From: RGIG9041 sp045593905 | Lineage (GTDB): Bacteria > Bacillota > Clostridia > Oscillospirales > QAKW01 | Assembly (NCBI GenBank): GCA_045593905.1 | Contig: JAZNXL010000015.1 | Location: 6,336-70,335 of the forward strand | Direction of reading: 5' to 3' | DNA: 64,000 nt | Shown here: positions 8,310 to 16,150 of the stretch, one piece after another | Position numbering within the stretch: position 1 is the stretch's first letter | Layout: the number at the start of each line of letters is the position of its first letter | Notes under the pieces: generated by a model | What the model saw: only the letters and a program-made list of their open reading frames with translations | The model's database searches: none | Told to the model about the DNA's origin: nothing | Program-made: the position numbers and the translations under genes

Positions 8310-8996
8310 ATGGATAACAAACATATATTTGATAAACAAAAATCAAGGTCAAAAAAATTTACCTATATTGTGGTTGCGCTTTTGTGTATTGGCGCAATCG
8401 GTACGCTTTCTTATCTTTCATACAGGGCAGTAAAGCCTACAAATGAGCCACAGCCTCAAATTGACAACACCGATACTGTAAATAACACAAAAGACGATGT
8501 TGTAGATAGTTTGCCCGAGGTCGAAACAAATACCCAGCCCGAAACCGAGGTCAAAGAGCCTGAGCCCGAGGCCGAGGTAGGCGGAAAAGACTATATAATG
8601 CCTGTAAAAAGTGACGAGGTATCTGTAAAGTTTTCGCTTGAAACACCGGTCTATTCAAAAACGCTGGGTGACTGGCGCGTGCACGACGGTGTTGATTTTT
8701 CAGCAGGCACTGGCGCCGAGGTTGTGGCTGTAAATGACGGTGTTGTCGAAGATATAATACACCACGATTTAATGGGTGTTACAGTTATTATTAAGCACGG
8801 CGACGGCAAAAAATCGACCTATAGCAATTTAGAAGACAGCGTAACACTTGAAAATGGACAAATTATAAATCAGGGCGATGTTGTAGGCAGGGTAGGTGCA
8901 ACCGCTGTTTACGAGATTGCTGACGGTCCGCATCTTCACTTTGAAATGAGTGACAACGGCAAAAAAATCGACCCGCTTTCAGTTATTAAAAAATAA
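8310..8996 (+). CDS. spoIIQ: SpoIIQ-like M23-family sporulation protein
   Basis: Forespore membrane protein that partners SpoIIIAH across the intermembrane space during engulfment. The 228 aa have a cytoplasmic N-terminus, one membrane segment (about 18-38), an acidic Pro/Glu linker (about 42-92), and a C-terminal M23/LytM domain. The zinc ligands HxxxD (H125, D129) and HxH (H208, H210) are present, but the YAHL catalytic His is replaced (YSNL, N173). That is typical of SpoIIQ rather than an active endopeptidase. It sits directly after spoIID. Its SD lies in a hairpin, which suggests coupling to its own promoter or translational control. Confidence 0.9.
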   Translation: MDNKHIFDKQKSRSKKFTYIVVALLCIGAIGTLSYLSYRAVKPTNEPQPQIDNTDTVNNTKDDVVDSLPEVETNTQPETEVKEPEPEAEVGGKDYIMPVKSDEVSVKFSLETPVYSKTLGDWRVHDGVDFSAGTGAEVVAVNDGVVEDIIHHDLMGVTVIIKHGDGKKSTYSNLEDSVTLENGQIINQGDVVGRVGATAVYEIADGPHLHFEMSDNGKKIDPLSVIKK

Positions 8997-9018
8997 CACT
9001 TTATTTTTAAAATAATTT

Positions 9019-9027
9019 TGCTATAAT
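9019..9027 (+). promoter_or_regulatory. Extended -10 promoter directly upstream of the 9034 start codon
   Basis: TGC-TATAAT with TATAAT at 9022-9027, an extended -10 element. No good -35 is seen. The start codon is only 6 nt downstream, so transcription would begin at or beside the ATG. Confidence 0.55.
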
Positions 9028-9033
9028 GGGGTT

Positions 9034-9435
9034 ATGAAAAAGTATTTTATAACCCCAATTTTAATATTTGCTTTGCTTTTAACTTCCTGCTCTTCAAATG
9101 TTGTTAGCCATCTTGCGTTTGAAACACCGCTTTTAAAAACCGAGCCGCTAAATTGCGACGGAACCGATACTGTTTATTTTTATGTAGACAGGCAGGTTTA
9201 TGACCTAAGCGTTGATGTTAACGAGTACAGTGAGCAAAAAGGTGAGTATACAAAACTAAAAACGGTACATACTCAAAAAACGCTTTTACCCGATACCGCG
9301 CTTGCAATCAACCTTAATTTAAAGAGCGAGATACCGTATGTGTCGGTAACCTACAGCTTAGAGAGTGGCAAAACGCGTCAGCAGTTTATATACTGCGACC
9401 AAAACCAAAAGCTTTGGCTTTTAGAACAAAAATAA
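9034..9435 (+). CDS. Putative lipoprotein, possibly leaderless
   Basis: A 133-aa protein with a signal peptide and lipobox LTSC (Cys about residue 19), so it is probably exported and lipid-anchored. The remainder looks like a single beta-sandwich-type domain; I recognise no family. An extended -10 box lies 6 nt upstream of the ATG and there is no convincing SD, so the mRNA may be leaderless. It stands alone between spoIIQ and its own terminator. The hydrophobic leader and lipobox support it being a real gene. Confidence 0.65.
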   Translation: MKKYFITPILIFALLLTSCSSNVVSHLAFETPLLKTEPLNCDGTDTVYFYVDRQVYDLSVDVNEYSEQKGEYTKLKTVHTQKTLLPDTALAINLNLKSEIPYVSVTYSLESGKTRQQFIYCDQNQKLWLLEQK

Positions 9436-9439
9436 AAAA

Positions 9440-9466
9440 ACTCGGTAATTTTTTACCGGGTTTTTT
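9440..9466 (+). terminator. Terminator after the 9034 lipoprotein gene
   Basis: CGGTAA (9443-9448) pairs with TTACCG (9453-9458), extended outwards by a T-G pair, a C-G pair and flanking A-T pairs. The T-rich tail runs to 9466. Confidence 0.8.
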
Positions 9467-9514
9467 AATATTTATCGCTTTTTTATGCAAACTTAAAATA
9501 AAGGAGTGATAATT

Positions 9515-10846
9515 ATGAAAAAAATAGCAGCGCTAATTTTATGCGTGGTACTTTTACTATCACTTGTGTCTTGTAACAATAATCAAAACGACACTGTGAC
9601 AGTACGCTTTTTAAACTTTAAACCCGAAATTGCCGATGTTTATAACGATATAGCAAAGGCATACAAAGACGAAACAGGTGTAAACCTTGTGGTTGATACC
9701 GCGGCGAACAATACCTACGAATCAACTCTTGCGGCGCGTATGGGCACAAGCGAAGCGCCTACAATCTTTCAAATTAACGGTCCTCGCGGTTATGCAAACT
9801 GGAGTGACTACTGCAAAGACTTATCAGAGACTGAGCTTTACAAGCATTTAAACGACAAGTCTATTGCAATTGAAAAAGACGGCAAGGTTTACGGTGTTCC
9901 GTATTTGATTGAGGGCTACGGCATTATTTATAATACCGCTATTACCGACAAGTACTTTGCCCTTACAGATAGACAAACTGACGTAAACTCAATGGACGAG
10001 GTAAACAGCTTTGAAAAGCTTTCAAAGGTTGTAACCGATATGCAAAAGCACGCAAAAGATATTGGTATTGACGGTGTTTTTGCGGCCACATCTTTAAAAT
10101 CGGGCGAGGACTGGCGTTGGCAAACACACCTTGCAAACGTGCCTGTTTTTTACGAGTTCAAAAAAGGTAACGTTGACCTCACAGGTGATAAAACAAAAGA
10201 GATTGCTTTTGAGTATGCAAGCAATTATAAAAATTTGTTTGACCTTTATATAAACAACTCGACTACCGATAAAAAACTGCTCGGCTCAAAAATTGTTGAC
10301 GAGTCAATGGCAGAGTTTGCGCTCGGCAAGTGTGCAATGGTGCAAAACGGAAACTGGGCATGGTCGCAAATAAAGGGCATTAGCGGTAATACTGTAAAAG
10401 AAGAAAATATTAAGTTTTTACCGCTCTATATGGGTATTGAGGGCGAGAACGAGCAAGGCCTTTGCATAGGTACCGAAAACTTTATTTGCATTAACTCAAA
10501 GGCAAGTGAGGCCGAGCAAAAAGCAGCAGAGGACTTTTTATACTGGCTGTTTTCGAGTGAAACAGGTAAAAAGTATGTAACCGAAAGACTTGATTTTATA
10601 GCGCCATTCGATACCTTTACCGAACAAGAAATTCCCAGCGACCCGCTTGCGCGCGAGATTATTGCGTGGTCAAAGCGCACCGATGTTGACTCTGTTCCGT
10701 GGAACTTTACACTGTTTCCAAGCCAAGAGTTTAAAAACACCTTTGGCGCATCACTTTTGCAGTATGCACAGGGCACACGTGAATGGAAAGAGGTTGTAAA
10801 CGATGTTAAAAACAGTTGGAAGAGCGAAAGCGCAAAGCTGAAATAA
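9515..10846 (+). CDS. ABC sugar transporter, extracellular binding lipoprotein
   Basis: Captures a sugar or oligosaccharide outside the cell and delivers it to the two permeases encoded next. The 443-aa product has a lipoprotein signal with lipobox LVSC (Cys20). The body fits family-1 solute-binding proteins: an early TVTVRFLNFKPE strand, the hinge segment YGVPYLIEGYGIIYNT, and a late GKCAMVQNGNWAW motif. A GTG lies 9 nt upstream, but the ATG at 9515 is better spaced from AAAGGAG and starts the signal peptide. The substrate is not determined; sialic acid or a host glycan is only a guess from genes further along. Confidence 0.92.
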   Translation: MKKIAALILCVVLLLSLVSCNNNQNDTVTVRFLNFKPEIADVYNDIAKAYKDETGVNLVVDTAANNTYESTLAARMGTSEAPTIFQINGPRGYANWSDYCKDLSETELYKHLNDKSIAIEKDGKVYGVPYLIEGYGIIYNTAITDKYFALTDRQTDVNSMDEVNSFEKLSKVVTDMQKHAKDIGIDGVFAATSLKSGEDWRWQTHLANVPVFYEFKKGNVDLTGDKTKEIAFEYASNYKNLFDLYINNSTTDKKLLGSKIVDESMAEFALGKCAMVQNGNWAWSQIKGISGNTVKEENIKFLPLYMGIEGENEQGLCIGTENFICINSKASEAEQKAAEDFLYWLFSSETGKKYVTERLDFIAPFDTFTEQEIPSDPLAREIIAWSKRTDVDSVPWNFTLFPSQEFKNTFGASLLQYAQGTREWKEVVNDVKNSWKSESAKLK

Positions 10847-10847
10847 T

Positions 10848-11690
10848 ATGGAAAAGCGACTTAAAAAATATTTTTTTGTATTTATGCTGCCAATTCTTAC
10901 GGCGTTTATAACTGTATTTATAATTCCGTTTTTAATGGGAGTATACCTTTCGTTTTGTAAGTTTACAACAGTTGATAACGCAACCTTTACAGGCGTTTCA
11001 AACTACCTTGCAATTTTTAAAGACGAGGGGTTTTTAAACTCGCTGTGGTTTACTGTTAAGTTTACTTTCGTATCGGTTATAAGTGTAAATGTAATAGCCT
11101 TTACACTTGCTCTTGCGCTAACTCGTGGGCTAAAAGGCTCAAACTTTTTCAGAACTGTGTTTTTTATGCCAAATCTTATTGGCGGAATAGTGCTTGGCTA
11201 TATCTGGAACCTTATAATCAACGGTATTTTAGGTGTTTTTGGCGTTGATATAACCTATAGCGCAACCTATGGCTTTTGGGGGCTTGTTGCGGTTATGAAC
11301 TGGCAGCTTGTAGGTTATATGATGGTGGTGTATATTGCAGGTATTCAAAGCATACCCACGTCACTTACCGAGGCATCGCAAATTGACGGTGCATCGCCTT
11401 TTCAGTCTCTTACTAAAATTATAATACCAATGATAATGCCCTCGGTTACAATTTGCACCTTTTTAACACTCGCAAACTCGTTTAAACTGTTTGACCAAAA
11501 TCTTGCGCTTACTAACGGCGCGCCTGCAAAGGCAACTACAATGATGGCGCTTGATATTTACAATACTTTTTACAACTCGGTAGGTCAGCAGGGAATAGGT
11601 CAGGCAAAAGCGGTTGTGTTTGCACTTATTGTTGCGGTGATTGCGTTTTTACAGTTAAAAATAACAGGCAGCAGGGAGGAGCAGTTATGA
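10848..11690 (+). CDS. ABC sugar transporter permease, MalF/UgpA type
   Basis: Inner-membrane permease of the sugar importer. The 280 aa have six hydrophobic segments and the cytoplasmic EAA loop (EASQIDGASPFQSLTKIIIP), which docks to the ATPase. The start follows the binding-protein stop by 1 bp with no clear SD, consistent with translational coupling. It overlaps the second permease by 4 bp. No ATPase gene is present in the operon, so a shared MsmK/MalK-type ATPase encoded elsewhere is expected. Confidence 0.94.
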   Translation: MEKRLKKYFFVFMLPILTAFITVFIIPFLMGVYLSFCKFTTVDNATFTGVSNYLAIFKDEGFLNSLWFTVKFTFVSVISVNVIAFTLALALTRGLKGSNFFRTVFFMPNLIGGIVLGYIWNLIINGILGVFGVDITYSATYGFWGLVAVMNWQLVGYMMVVYIAGIQSIPTSLTEASQIDGASPFQSLTKIIIPMIMPSVTICTFLTLANSFKLFDQNLALTNGAPAKATTMMALDIYNTFYNSVGQQGIGQAKAVVFALIVAVIAFLQLKITGSREEQL

Positions 11691-12568
11691 AAAAACACTC
11701 GTACAAGTTTGCGCTTTACCCAATGCTTGTTATTGCGGCGGCGGTGTTTGTTGCGCCAATAATAATTGTTTTATACAACTCGTTTAAAAACAAGCTGTAT
11801 ATTATGAGCTCGCCGTTTAGCTTTCCGAACGCAAACACCTTTGATTTAACAAACTATACACGCGGTATTGTAAACTCAGGCTTTTTCGGCAAGTGGTTTT
11901 CGTCGCTTGTTGGCGTTTATACATCAAGCAGTGTGGTGGGCGCGTTCGGGCGCTCGGTGTTTATAACCGTGTCGTCGGTAGCGGTGTTGGTGCTTTTTTC
12001 GTCAATGGCGGCGTGGTATATAAACCGTTCAGGCTCGAAACTGTGCAGGGCTATATATTACCTGCTCGTGTTTAGTATGGTAGTGCCGTTTCAAATGGTA
12101 ATGTATACAATGACCTCGGTTGTAATGAGCGCATCGCTTAATAACCCCGTAGGTATTGTGTTTGTTTACCTTGGCTTTGGTGCAGGGCTTTCGGTGTTTA
12201 TGTACTCGGGGTTTGTAAAAAGCGTACCGCTCGAGATTGAAGAGGCGGCAATGATAGACGGCTGCAACCCTATTCAAACGTTTTTTAAAATAGTGTTTCC
12301 TGTTTTAAAGCCGATAACGGTAACTGTTGCAATTTTGCAAACAATGTGGGTGTGGAACGACTATTTACTGCCTTACCTTGTGCTTGGCTCAAAGTATAAA
12401 ACAATACCCGTTGCCGTTCAGCTTGCAATGCAGGGCGCATACGGCTCGGTCGACTGGGGCTCGTTTATGGCAATGCTTGTTGTTGCAATAATACCTATTG
12501 TGGTATTTTACCTGTTCGGGCAAAAGTATATTATAAACGGCGTTGTGGCAGGCGCAGTAAAAGGATAA
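11687..12568 (+). CDS. ABC sugar transporter permease, MalG/UgpE type
   Basis: Second permease subunit, 293 aa with six membrane spans. The EAA loop reads EEAAMIDGCNPIQTFFKIVFP. The start overlaps the previous stop (ATGA) and is preceded by an AGGAGG-like SD. The C-terminal QKYIINGVVAGAVKG is a conserved ending of MalG-type permeases. The operon ends here at a hairpin shared with trmD, which is transcribed towards it. Confidence 0.94.
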   Translation: MKKHSYKFALYPMLVIAAAVFVAPIIIVLYNSFKNKLYIMSSPFSFPNANTFDLTNYTRGIVNSGFFGKWFSSLVGVYTSSSVVGAFGRSVFITVSSVAVLVLFSSMAAWYINRSGSKLCRAIYYLLVFSMVVPFQMVMYTMTSVVMSASLNNPVGIVFVYLGFGAGLSVFMYSGFVKSVPLEIEEAAMIDGCNPIQTFFKIVFPVLKPITVTVAILQTMWVWNDYLLPYLVLGSKYKTIPVAVQLAMQGAYGSVDWGSFMAMLVVAIIPIVVFYLFGQKYIINGVVAGAVKG

Positions 12569-12576
12569 ATAAAAAT

Positions 12577-12606
12577 AAAAAGAGAGTCTATTTTAGACTC
12601 TCTTTT
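12577..12606. terminator. Bidirectional terminator between sugar permease and trmD
   Basis: A near-perfect stem of about 13 bp centred on GAGAGTCTA (12582-12590) and TAGACTCTC (12594-12602) with a TTT loop and A/T flanks on both sides. The trmD stop codon lies inside the stem. Confidence 0.9.
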
Positions 12607-13277
12607 AACATATCAGGTCTGCATTTTTTAGTAATTTCAACGCTTTGCTCGTGTTGCCATTTTTGTATGTTTGCGTGGTGTCCCGAAAGCAGTATTTCGG
12701 GTACGCGTTTGCCGTTCCATACCTCAGGGCGAGTGTATTGCGGGTGCTCGAGCAGTCCGTCAAAGTGACTTTCTTTTTCAAAAGCCTCGCTGTCGGCAAG
12801 TACACCGTCAATCATACGGCTGACACTGTCTATTACAACGCAGGCTGCAAGCTCGCCGCCTGTTAGCACATAATCGCCTATAGAAATTTCTTCGTCGACA
12901 ATTTCGTCAAGCACACGCTGGTCAATGCCTTCGTAGTGACCGCAAAGAATAACAATGTTATCAAGCTTTGAAAGCTCCACTGCTTTTTTTTGCGTTAAGA
13001 CTTTGCCTTTTGGCGACATATAAATGGTGTGCGGCTTGGTCTTTGCGTTTTTAGTAACGTCTAAAAAGCAGTCGTAAATAGGCTGGCACTGCATAACCAT
13101 ACCGTAGCCTCCGCCGTAAGGGTAGTCGTCAACGCGCCTGTGCTTGTCAGTTGAATAGTCGCGTATGTCAACTGCGTTAACGGTTATAATGTTTTGCTCT
13201 ATTGCACGTCCGATAACACTCTGGCTCATTGCGTGAGTTATCATTTCGGGGAAAAGTGTTAAAACATCAAATCTCAT
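12588..13277 (-). CDS. trmD: tRNA (guanine-37-N1)-methyltransferase
   Basis: Methylates G37 of tRNAs to prevent +1 frameshifting, using S-adenosylmethionine. The 229 aa are of normal length. Trefoil-knot SPOUT motifs are clear: MRFDVLTLFPEM at the start, YPYGGGYGMVM, LCGHYEGIDQRV, ISIGDYVLTGGELAA, and the Asp-containing SHFDGLLEHPQYTRP. The ATG overlaps the rimM stop by one base. It is the last gene of the ylxM-ffh operon. Confidence 0.97.
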   Translation of the reverse strand: MRFDVLTLFPEMITHAMSQSVIGRAIEQNIITVNAVDIRDYSTDKHRRVDDYPYGGGYGMVMQCQPIYDCFLDVTKNAKTKPHTIYMSPKGKVLTQKKAVELSKLDNIVILCGHYEGIDQRVLDEIVDEEISIGDYVLTGGELAACVVIDSVSRMIDGVLADSEAFEKESHFDGLLEHPQYTRPEVWNGKRVPEILLSGHHANIQKWQHEQSVEITKKCRPDMLKESLK

Positions 13278-13771
13278 TAAAACAGTCCCTTCATAACTTT
13301 TATAACAATGCGTTTTTGCTCAATATCAATCTCTTTTACAATATCGTCAATTTTGGGTATGAGCACGCTTTTTTGACCGTCGCTTACCTCAAACACATCG
13401 TTTGCGCCGGTTTGGATAACGTTTGTTACCTTGCCGTAGCACTCGCCTGATTCAATATCAAAAACCGAGCAGCCTTTTATATCTTCAATAAAAAACCTGC
13501 CCTCTTCGAGCTCTACGTCGTTTTTGTCAATATAAATCATACTGCCAACAAGCTTTTCGGCATCGTTAATATCGTTAATGCCCTCAAACTTAACAAGCGC
13601 CTGACCTTTGTGCACACGCGCCGATTTTACTGCGGTTTTTTGCGACTCGATATATAAATAGTCAAACTCGCATAAAAACTCGGCATCGTCACAATAGGGG
13701 TAAATACGCACTTCGCCCCTGAGCGAGTGGGTGTTTACAATTTTTCCTGCTTTTAAAAGATTATCGTTCAT
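13277..13771 (-). CDS. rimM: Ribosome maturation factor RimM
   Basis: Assists assembly of the 30S head by binding S19. The 164-aa protein has the N-terminal RimM barrel (AGKIVNTHSLRGEVRIYPY) and the C-terminal PRC-barrel (FFIEDIKGCSVFDI, TGANDVFEV, VLIPKIDDIVKEID). It is coupled to trmD by a one-base overlap. An intrinsic-terminator-like hairpin separates it from khpA upstream, so its level may be set by read-through. Confidence 0.95.
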   Translation of the reverse strand: MNDNLLKAGKIVNTHSLRGEVRIYPYCDDAEFLCEFDYLYIESQKTAVKSARVHKGQALVKFEGINDINDAEKLVGSMIYIDKNDVELEEGRFFIEDIKGCSVFDIESGECYGKVTNVIQTGANDVFEVSDGQKSVLIPKIDDIVKEIDIEQKRIVIKVMKGLF

Positions 13772-13791
13772 TTTTTTATCTCCAAAAAATA

Positions 13792-13812
13792 AAAGGAGGT
13801 TATACCTCCTTT
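13792..13812 (-). terminator. Terminator-like hairpin inside the operon, between khpA and rimM
   Basis: AAAGGAGGT (13792-13800) pairs perfectly with ACCTCCTTT (13804-13812) around a 3-nt loop. Read on the minus strand it is followed by TTTTATTTTTT, the layout of an intrinsic terminator. Confidence 0.75.
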
Positions 13813-13824
13813 AACAAAAATTGC

Positions 13825-14052
13825 TTACTTTATTTCAAGTACAACTTTTTTTGACAGCTTAAACGAAGCTGATTTAACGATAGAACGGATTGCTTTTGCA
13901 ATTTTTCCGTGCTTACCGATAACTCTGCCCATGTCGTCTGCGGCAACACTTAAGGTATATACAATAGTATCCTCGGTTTCTTGCTCTGTAACAACAACTT
14001 CATCGGGCATATCCACAAGTGACTTTGCAAGATAGGTAATAAGTTCTTTCAT
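13825..14052 (-). CDS. khpA: KH-domain RNA-binding protein KhpA (YlqC)
   Basis: A 75-aa single KH domain protein that works with KhpB/Jag in RNA binding and cell-envelope control in Firmicutes. The GxxG loop is intact in GRVIGKHGKIAKAIR. Length and operon position between rpsP and rimM are exactly those of the family. The gene is preceded by a short spacer after rpsP. Confidence 0.94.
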   Translation of the reverse strand: MKELITYLAKSLVDMPDEVVVTEQETEDTIVYTLSVAADDMGRVIGKHGKIAKAIRSIVKSASFKLSKKVVLEIK

Positions 14053-14092
14053 ATTTAACGTCCAATCTGAGAATTAGTAATAGGGTTATAGA

Positions 14093-14335
14093 TTAAAGAA
14101 CGCCCTCTTTTTTTAACAAAGCCTTAACTGTATCTGTGGGTTGAGCGCCGTTTTTAATCCAATTTTTAGCTTTGTCAGCATCAATTGTAACGGTTGTAGG
14201 CTCAGTGCAGGGGTTGTATGTTCCGATTTCCTCGATAAATCTACCATCGCGGGGGAATCTTGAATCAGCAACAACAATTCTATATGTGGGTGCATGTGTT
14301 GCGCCGAGTCTTCTAAGTCTAATTTTAACAGCCAT
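14093..14335 (-). CDS. rpsP: 30S ribosomal protein S16
   Basis: An 80-aa structural protein of the small subunit. It begins MAVKIRLRRLGATHAPTYRI and contains VVADSRFPRDGRFIEEIG, the S16 signature. It lies 27 bp downstream of ffh with a strong AAAGGAG SD, in the standard ffh-rpsP-khpA-rimM-trmD order. Confidence 0.98.
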   Translation of the reverse strand: MAVKIRLRRLGATHAPTYRIVVADSRFPRDGRFIEEIGTYNPCTEPTTVTIDADKAKNWIKNGAQPTDTVKALLKKEGVL

Positions 14336-14362
14336 TGTTTTTGTTCTCCTTTCGTAGTGTTT

Positions 14363-15691
14363 TTATATACCAAATCCTCTAAGAAATTTTTTGTTGTTCT
14401 TGTTGGAATTTAGTTGCTTAAATAATTTGTTCATTTGCTCAAACTGCTTTAAAAGCCTGTTAACCTGTTCAACAGATGTACCGCTTCCTGCAGCAATTCG
14501 TCTGCGCCTTGACGCGTTCATAACCGACGGGTCTTCGCGCTCTTTGGGTGTCATTGACAAAATAATTGCCTCAACCCTTGCCATTTGCTTTTCGTCAACG
14601 CTTACGTTTTTCATCTGCGCGCCCATACCCGGCATCATACCGAGTAGGTTTTCGAGCGGGCCCATCTTTTTGAGCTGTTTCATTTGCTCTAAAAAGTCAG
14701 AAAGCGTAAACTTGTTTTTGAGCATTTTTTGCGAAAGCTCTTCGGCTTGCTTTTGGTCAAAAGCCTCTTGAGCCTTGTCAATAAGTGTGAGTACGTCGCC
14801 CATACCGAGTATTCGCGAAGCCATTCTGTCGGGGTAAAACGGCTCTATGTCTTCCATTTTTTCGCCAATACCTGCAAACTTAATCGGCTTGCCTGTAATG
14901 TGCTTAACTGAAAGCGCCGCACCGCCTCTTGTATCGCCGTCGAGCTTTGTGAGCACAACGCCGTCAATATCTAAAAGCTCGTTAAAGCTCTGGGCTACGT
15001 TTACTGCGTCCTGACCTGTCATTGCATCAACAACAAGCAAGATTTCGCTCGGCTTAACCTGTGCCTTAATTTGCGAAAGCTCACCCATAAGCTGCTCGTC
15101 AATGTGAAGCCTACCTGCAGTATCTATAAATACAATGTCGTTGCCGTGTTTTTTTGCGTGTTCAATACCTGCTTTTGCAATTTTAACGGCATTTTTTTCG
15201 CCGTCGATTTTAAAAACAGGCACGCCAACTGATTCGCCGACAATACAAAGCTGACTTACAGCGGCGGGTCTGTATACGTCGCACGCAATCATAAGCGGAC
15301 GTTTGTGTTGCTTTTTAAAATAGTTTGCAAGTTTTGCACAGTGAGTAGTTTTACCTGTACCCTGAAGACCTACCATCATAACGATTGTAGGCGGTGCCGA
15401 CGAGATTTTAATTTTTGAAACCTCGGCACCCATGAGGGCGGTAAGCTCCTCGTTTACAATTTTTATAACCTGTTGCGACGGTGTTAAGCTTTCGAGCACC
15501 TCGCTGCCAACACAACGCGCCGAAACGTTTGCAATAAACTCTTTTACAACCTTAAAGCTAACGTCAGCCTCAAGTAGCGCAAGTTTGATTTCGCGCATTG
15601 CGGTTTTAACGTCAGCCTCTGACAAACTGCCTTTGCGCTTTAAGTTTTTAAAAGCCTGTGCTAACTTGTCTTGAAGACCTTCAAATGCCAT
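14363..15691 (-). CDS. ffh: Signal recognition particle GTPase Ffh
   Basis: Binds signal sequences of nascent membrane and secreted proteins and delivers ribosomes to FtsY. The 442 aa have an N domain, a GTPase domain with G1 GLQGTGKTTHCAKLA, G3 DTAGRLHIDEQL and G4 TKLDGDTRGG, and a Met-rich M domain that binds 4.5S RNA (GPLENLLGMMPGMGAQM, and SMTPKEREDPSVMNASRRRRIA). It follows ylxM by 9 bp. The 4.5S RNA gene was not found in this window. Confidence 0.98.
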   Translation of the reverse strand: MAFEGLQDKLAQAFKNLKRKGSLSEADVKTAMREIKLALLEADVSFKVVKEFIANVSARCVGSEVLESLTPSQQVIKIVNEELTALMGAEVSKIKISSAPPTIVMMVGLQGTGKTTHCAKLANYFKKQHKRPLMIACDVYRPAAVSQLCIVGESVGVPVFKIDGEKNAVKIAKAGIEHAKKHGNDIVFIDTAGRLHIDEQLMGELSQIKAQVKPSEILLVVDAMTGQDAVNVAQSFNELLDIDGVVLTKLDGDTRGGAALSVKHITGKPIKFAGIGEKMEDIEPFYPDRMASRILGMGDVLTLIDKAQEAFDQKQAEELSQKMLKNKFTLSDFLEQMKQLKKMGPLENLLGMMPGMGAQMKNVSVDEKQMARVEAIILSMTPKEREDPSVMNASRRRRIAAGSGTSVEQVNRLLKQFEQMNKLFKQLNSNKNNKKFLRGFGI

Positions 15692-15700
15692 AGCTTACCT

Positions 15701-16075
15701 CTAAAAATTGTTTTCGCTTTGGCGATATTCTGCCAATTCGTTAAGTATATCGTCACAAAACTCTGCAATTTCTTTAGAGTAGCTGTGTCTTGAATTTATG
15801 TCTTTAATATTTTCGGTAAGGTTAATAACAGCAGCCGCCTTGTCGTCGACCTGAGCATACTTTTTATAAAAGCCAAGCTTTTCTTCCATTTCTAAAAGTA
15901 TTGCCTCACCGCGCTTTATCGAATCGCGTACACCCTGACGTGTTATTTTGGTGTGTTGTGCAATCTCAGCGAGTGATAAGTCTTCGTTGTAATATAATTC
16001 TAATGCATCTAACTGCTTGTCTGTGAGTATTCCGCCGTAAAAGTCCATTAACAGCGATATTTTCAGGTCTTTCAT
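15701..16075 (-). CDS. ylxM: YlxM/p13-like DNA-binding protein (UPF0122)
   Basis: A 124-aa protein with a sigma-region-4-like helix-turn-helix (LDALELYYNEDLSLAEIAQHTKITRQGVRDSI, cited here as two adjoining halves of the family signature at about residues 23-54). It is conserved upstream of ffh in Firmicutes and may modulate the SRP pathway. It has an AGGAGG SD and follows a near-consensus promoter whose transcript would begin with a short hairpin. Confidence 0.92.
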   Translation of the reverse strand: MKDLKISLLMDFYGGILTDKQLDALELYYNEDLSLAEIAQHTKITRQGVRDSIKRGEAILLEMEEKLGFYKKYAQVDDKAAAVINLTENIKDINSRHSYSKEIAEFCDDILNELAEYRQSENNF

Positions 16076-16092
16076 ATTAAACCTCCTAACGT

Positions 16093-16115
16093 GTGTAAAG
16101 CCAACTGCTTTACAC
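16093..16115 (-). promoter_or_regulatory. Hairpin at the 5' end of the ylxM-ffh operon transcript
   Basis: GTGTAAAGC (16093-16101) and GCTTTACAC (16107-16115) form a perfect 9-bp inverted repeat around a 5-nt loop, immediately downstream of the -10 box, so the mRNA would start with a stem-loop. No U-run follows. Confidence 0.6.
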
Positions 16116-16121
16116 CGATTA

Positions 16122-16150
16122 AGTATACTACATTTAATTCAATTTGTCAA
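16122..16150 (-). promoter_or_regulatory. Sigma-A promoter of the ylxM-ffh-rpsP-khpA-rimM-trmD operon
   Basis: TTGACA (16150-16145), 17-bp spacer, TATACT (16127-16122) on the minus strand. The -35 overlaps the last codons of the upstream S1-domain gene. Confidence 0.87.
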
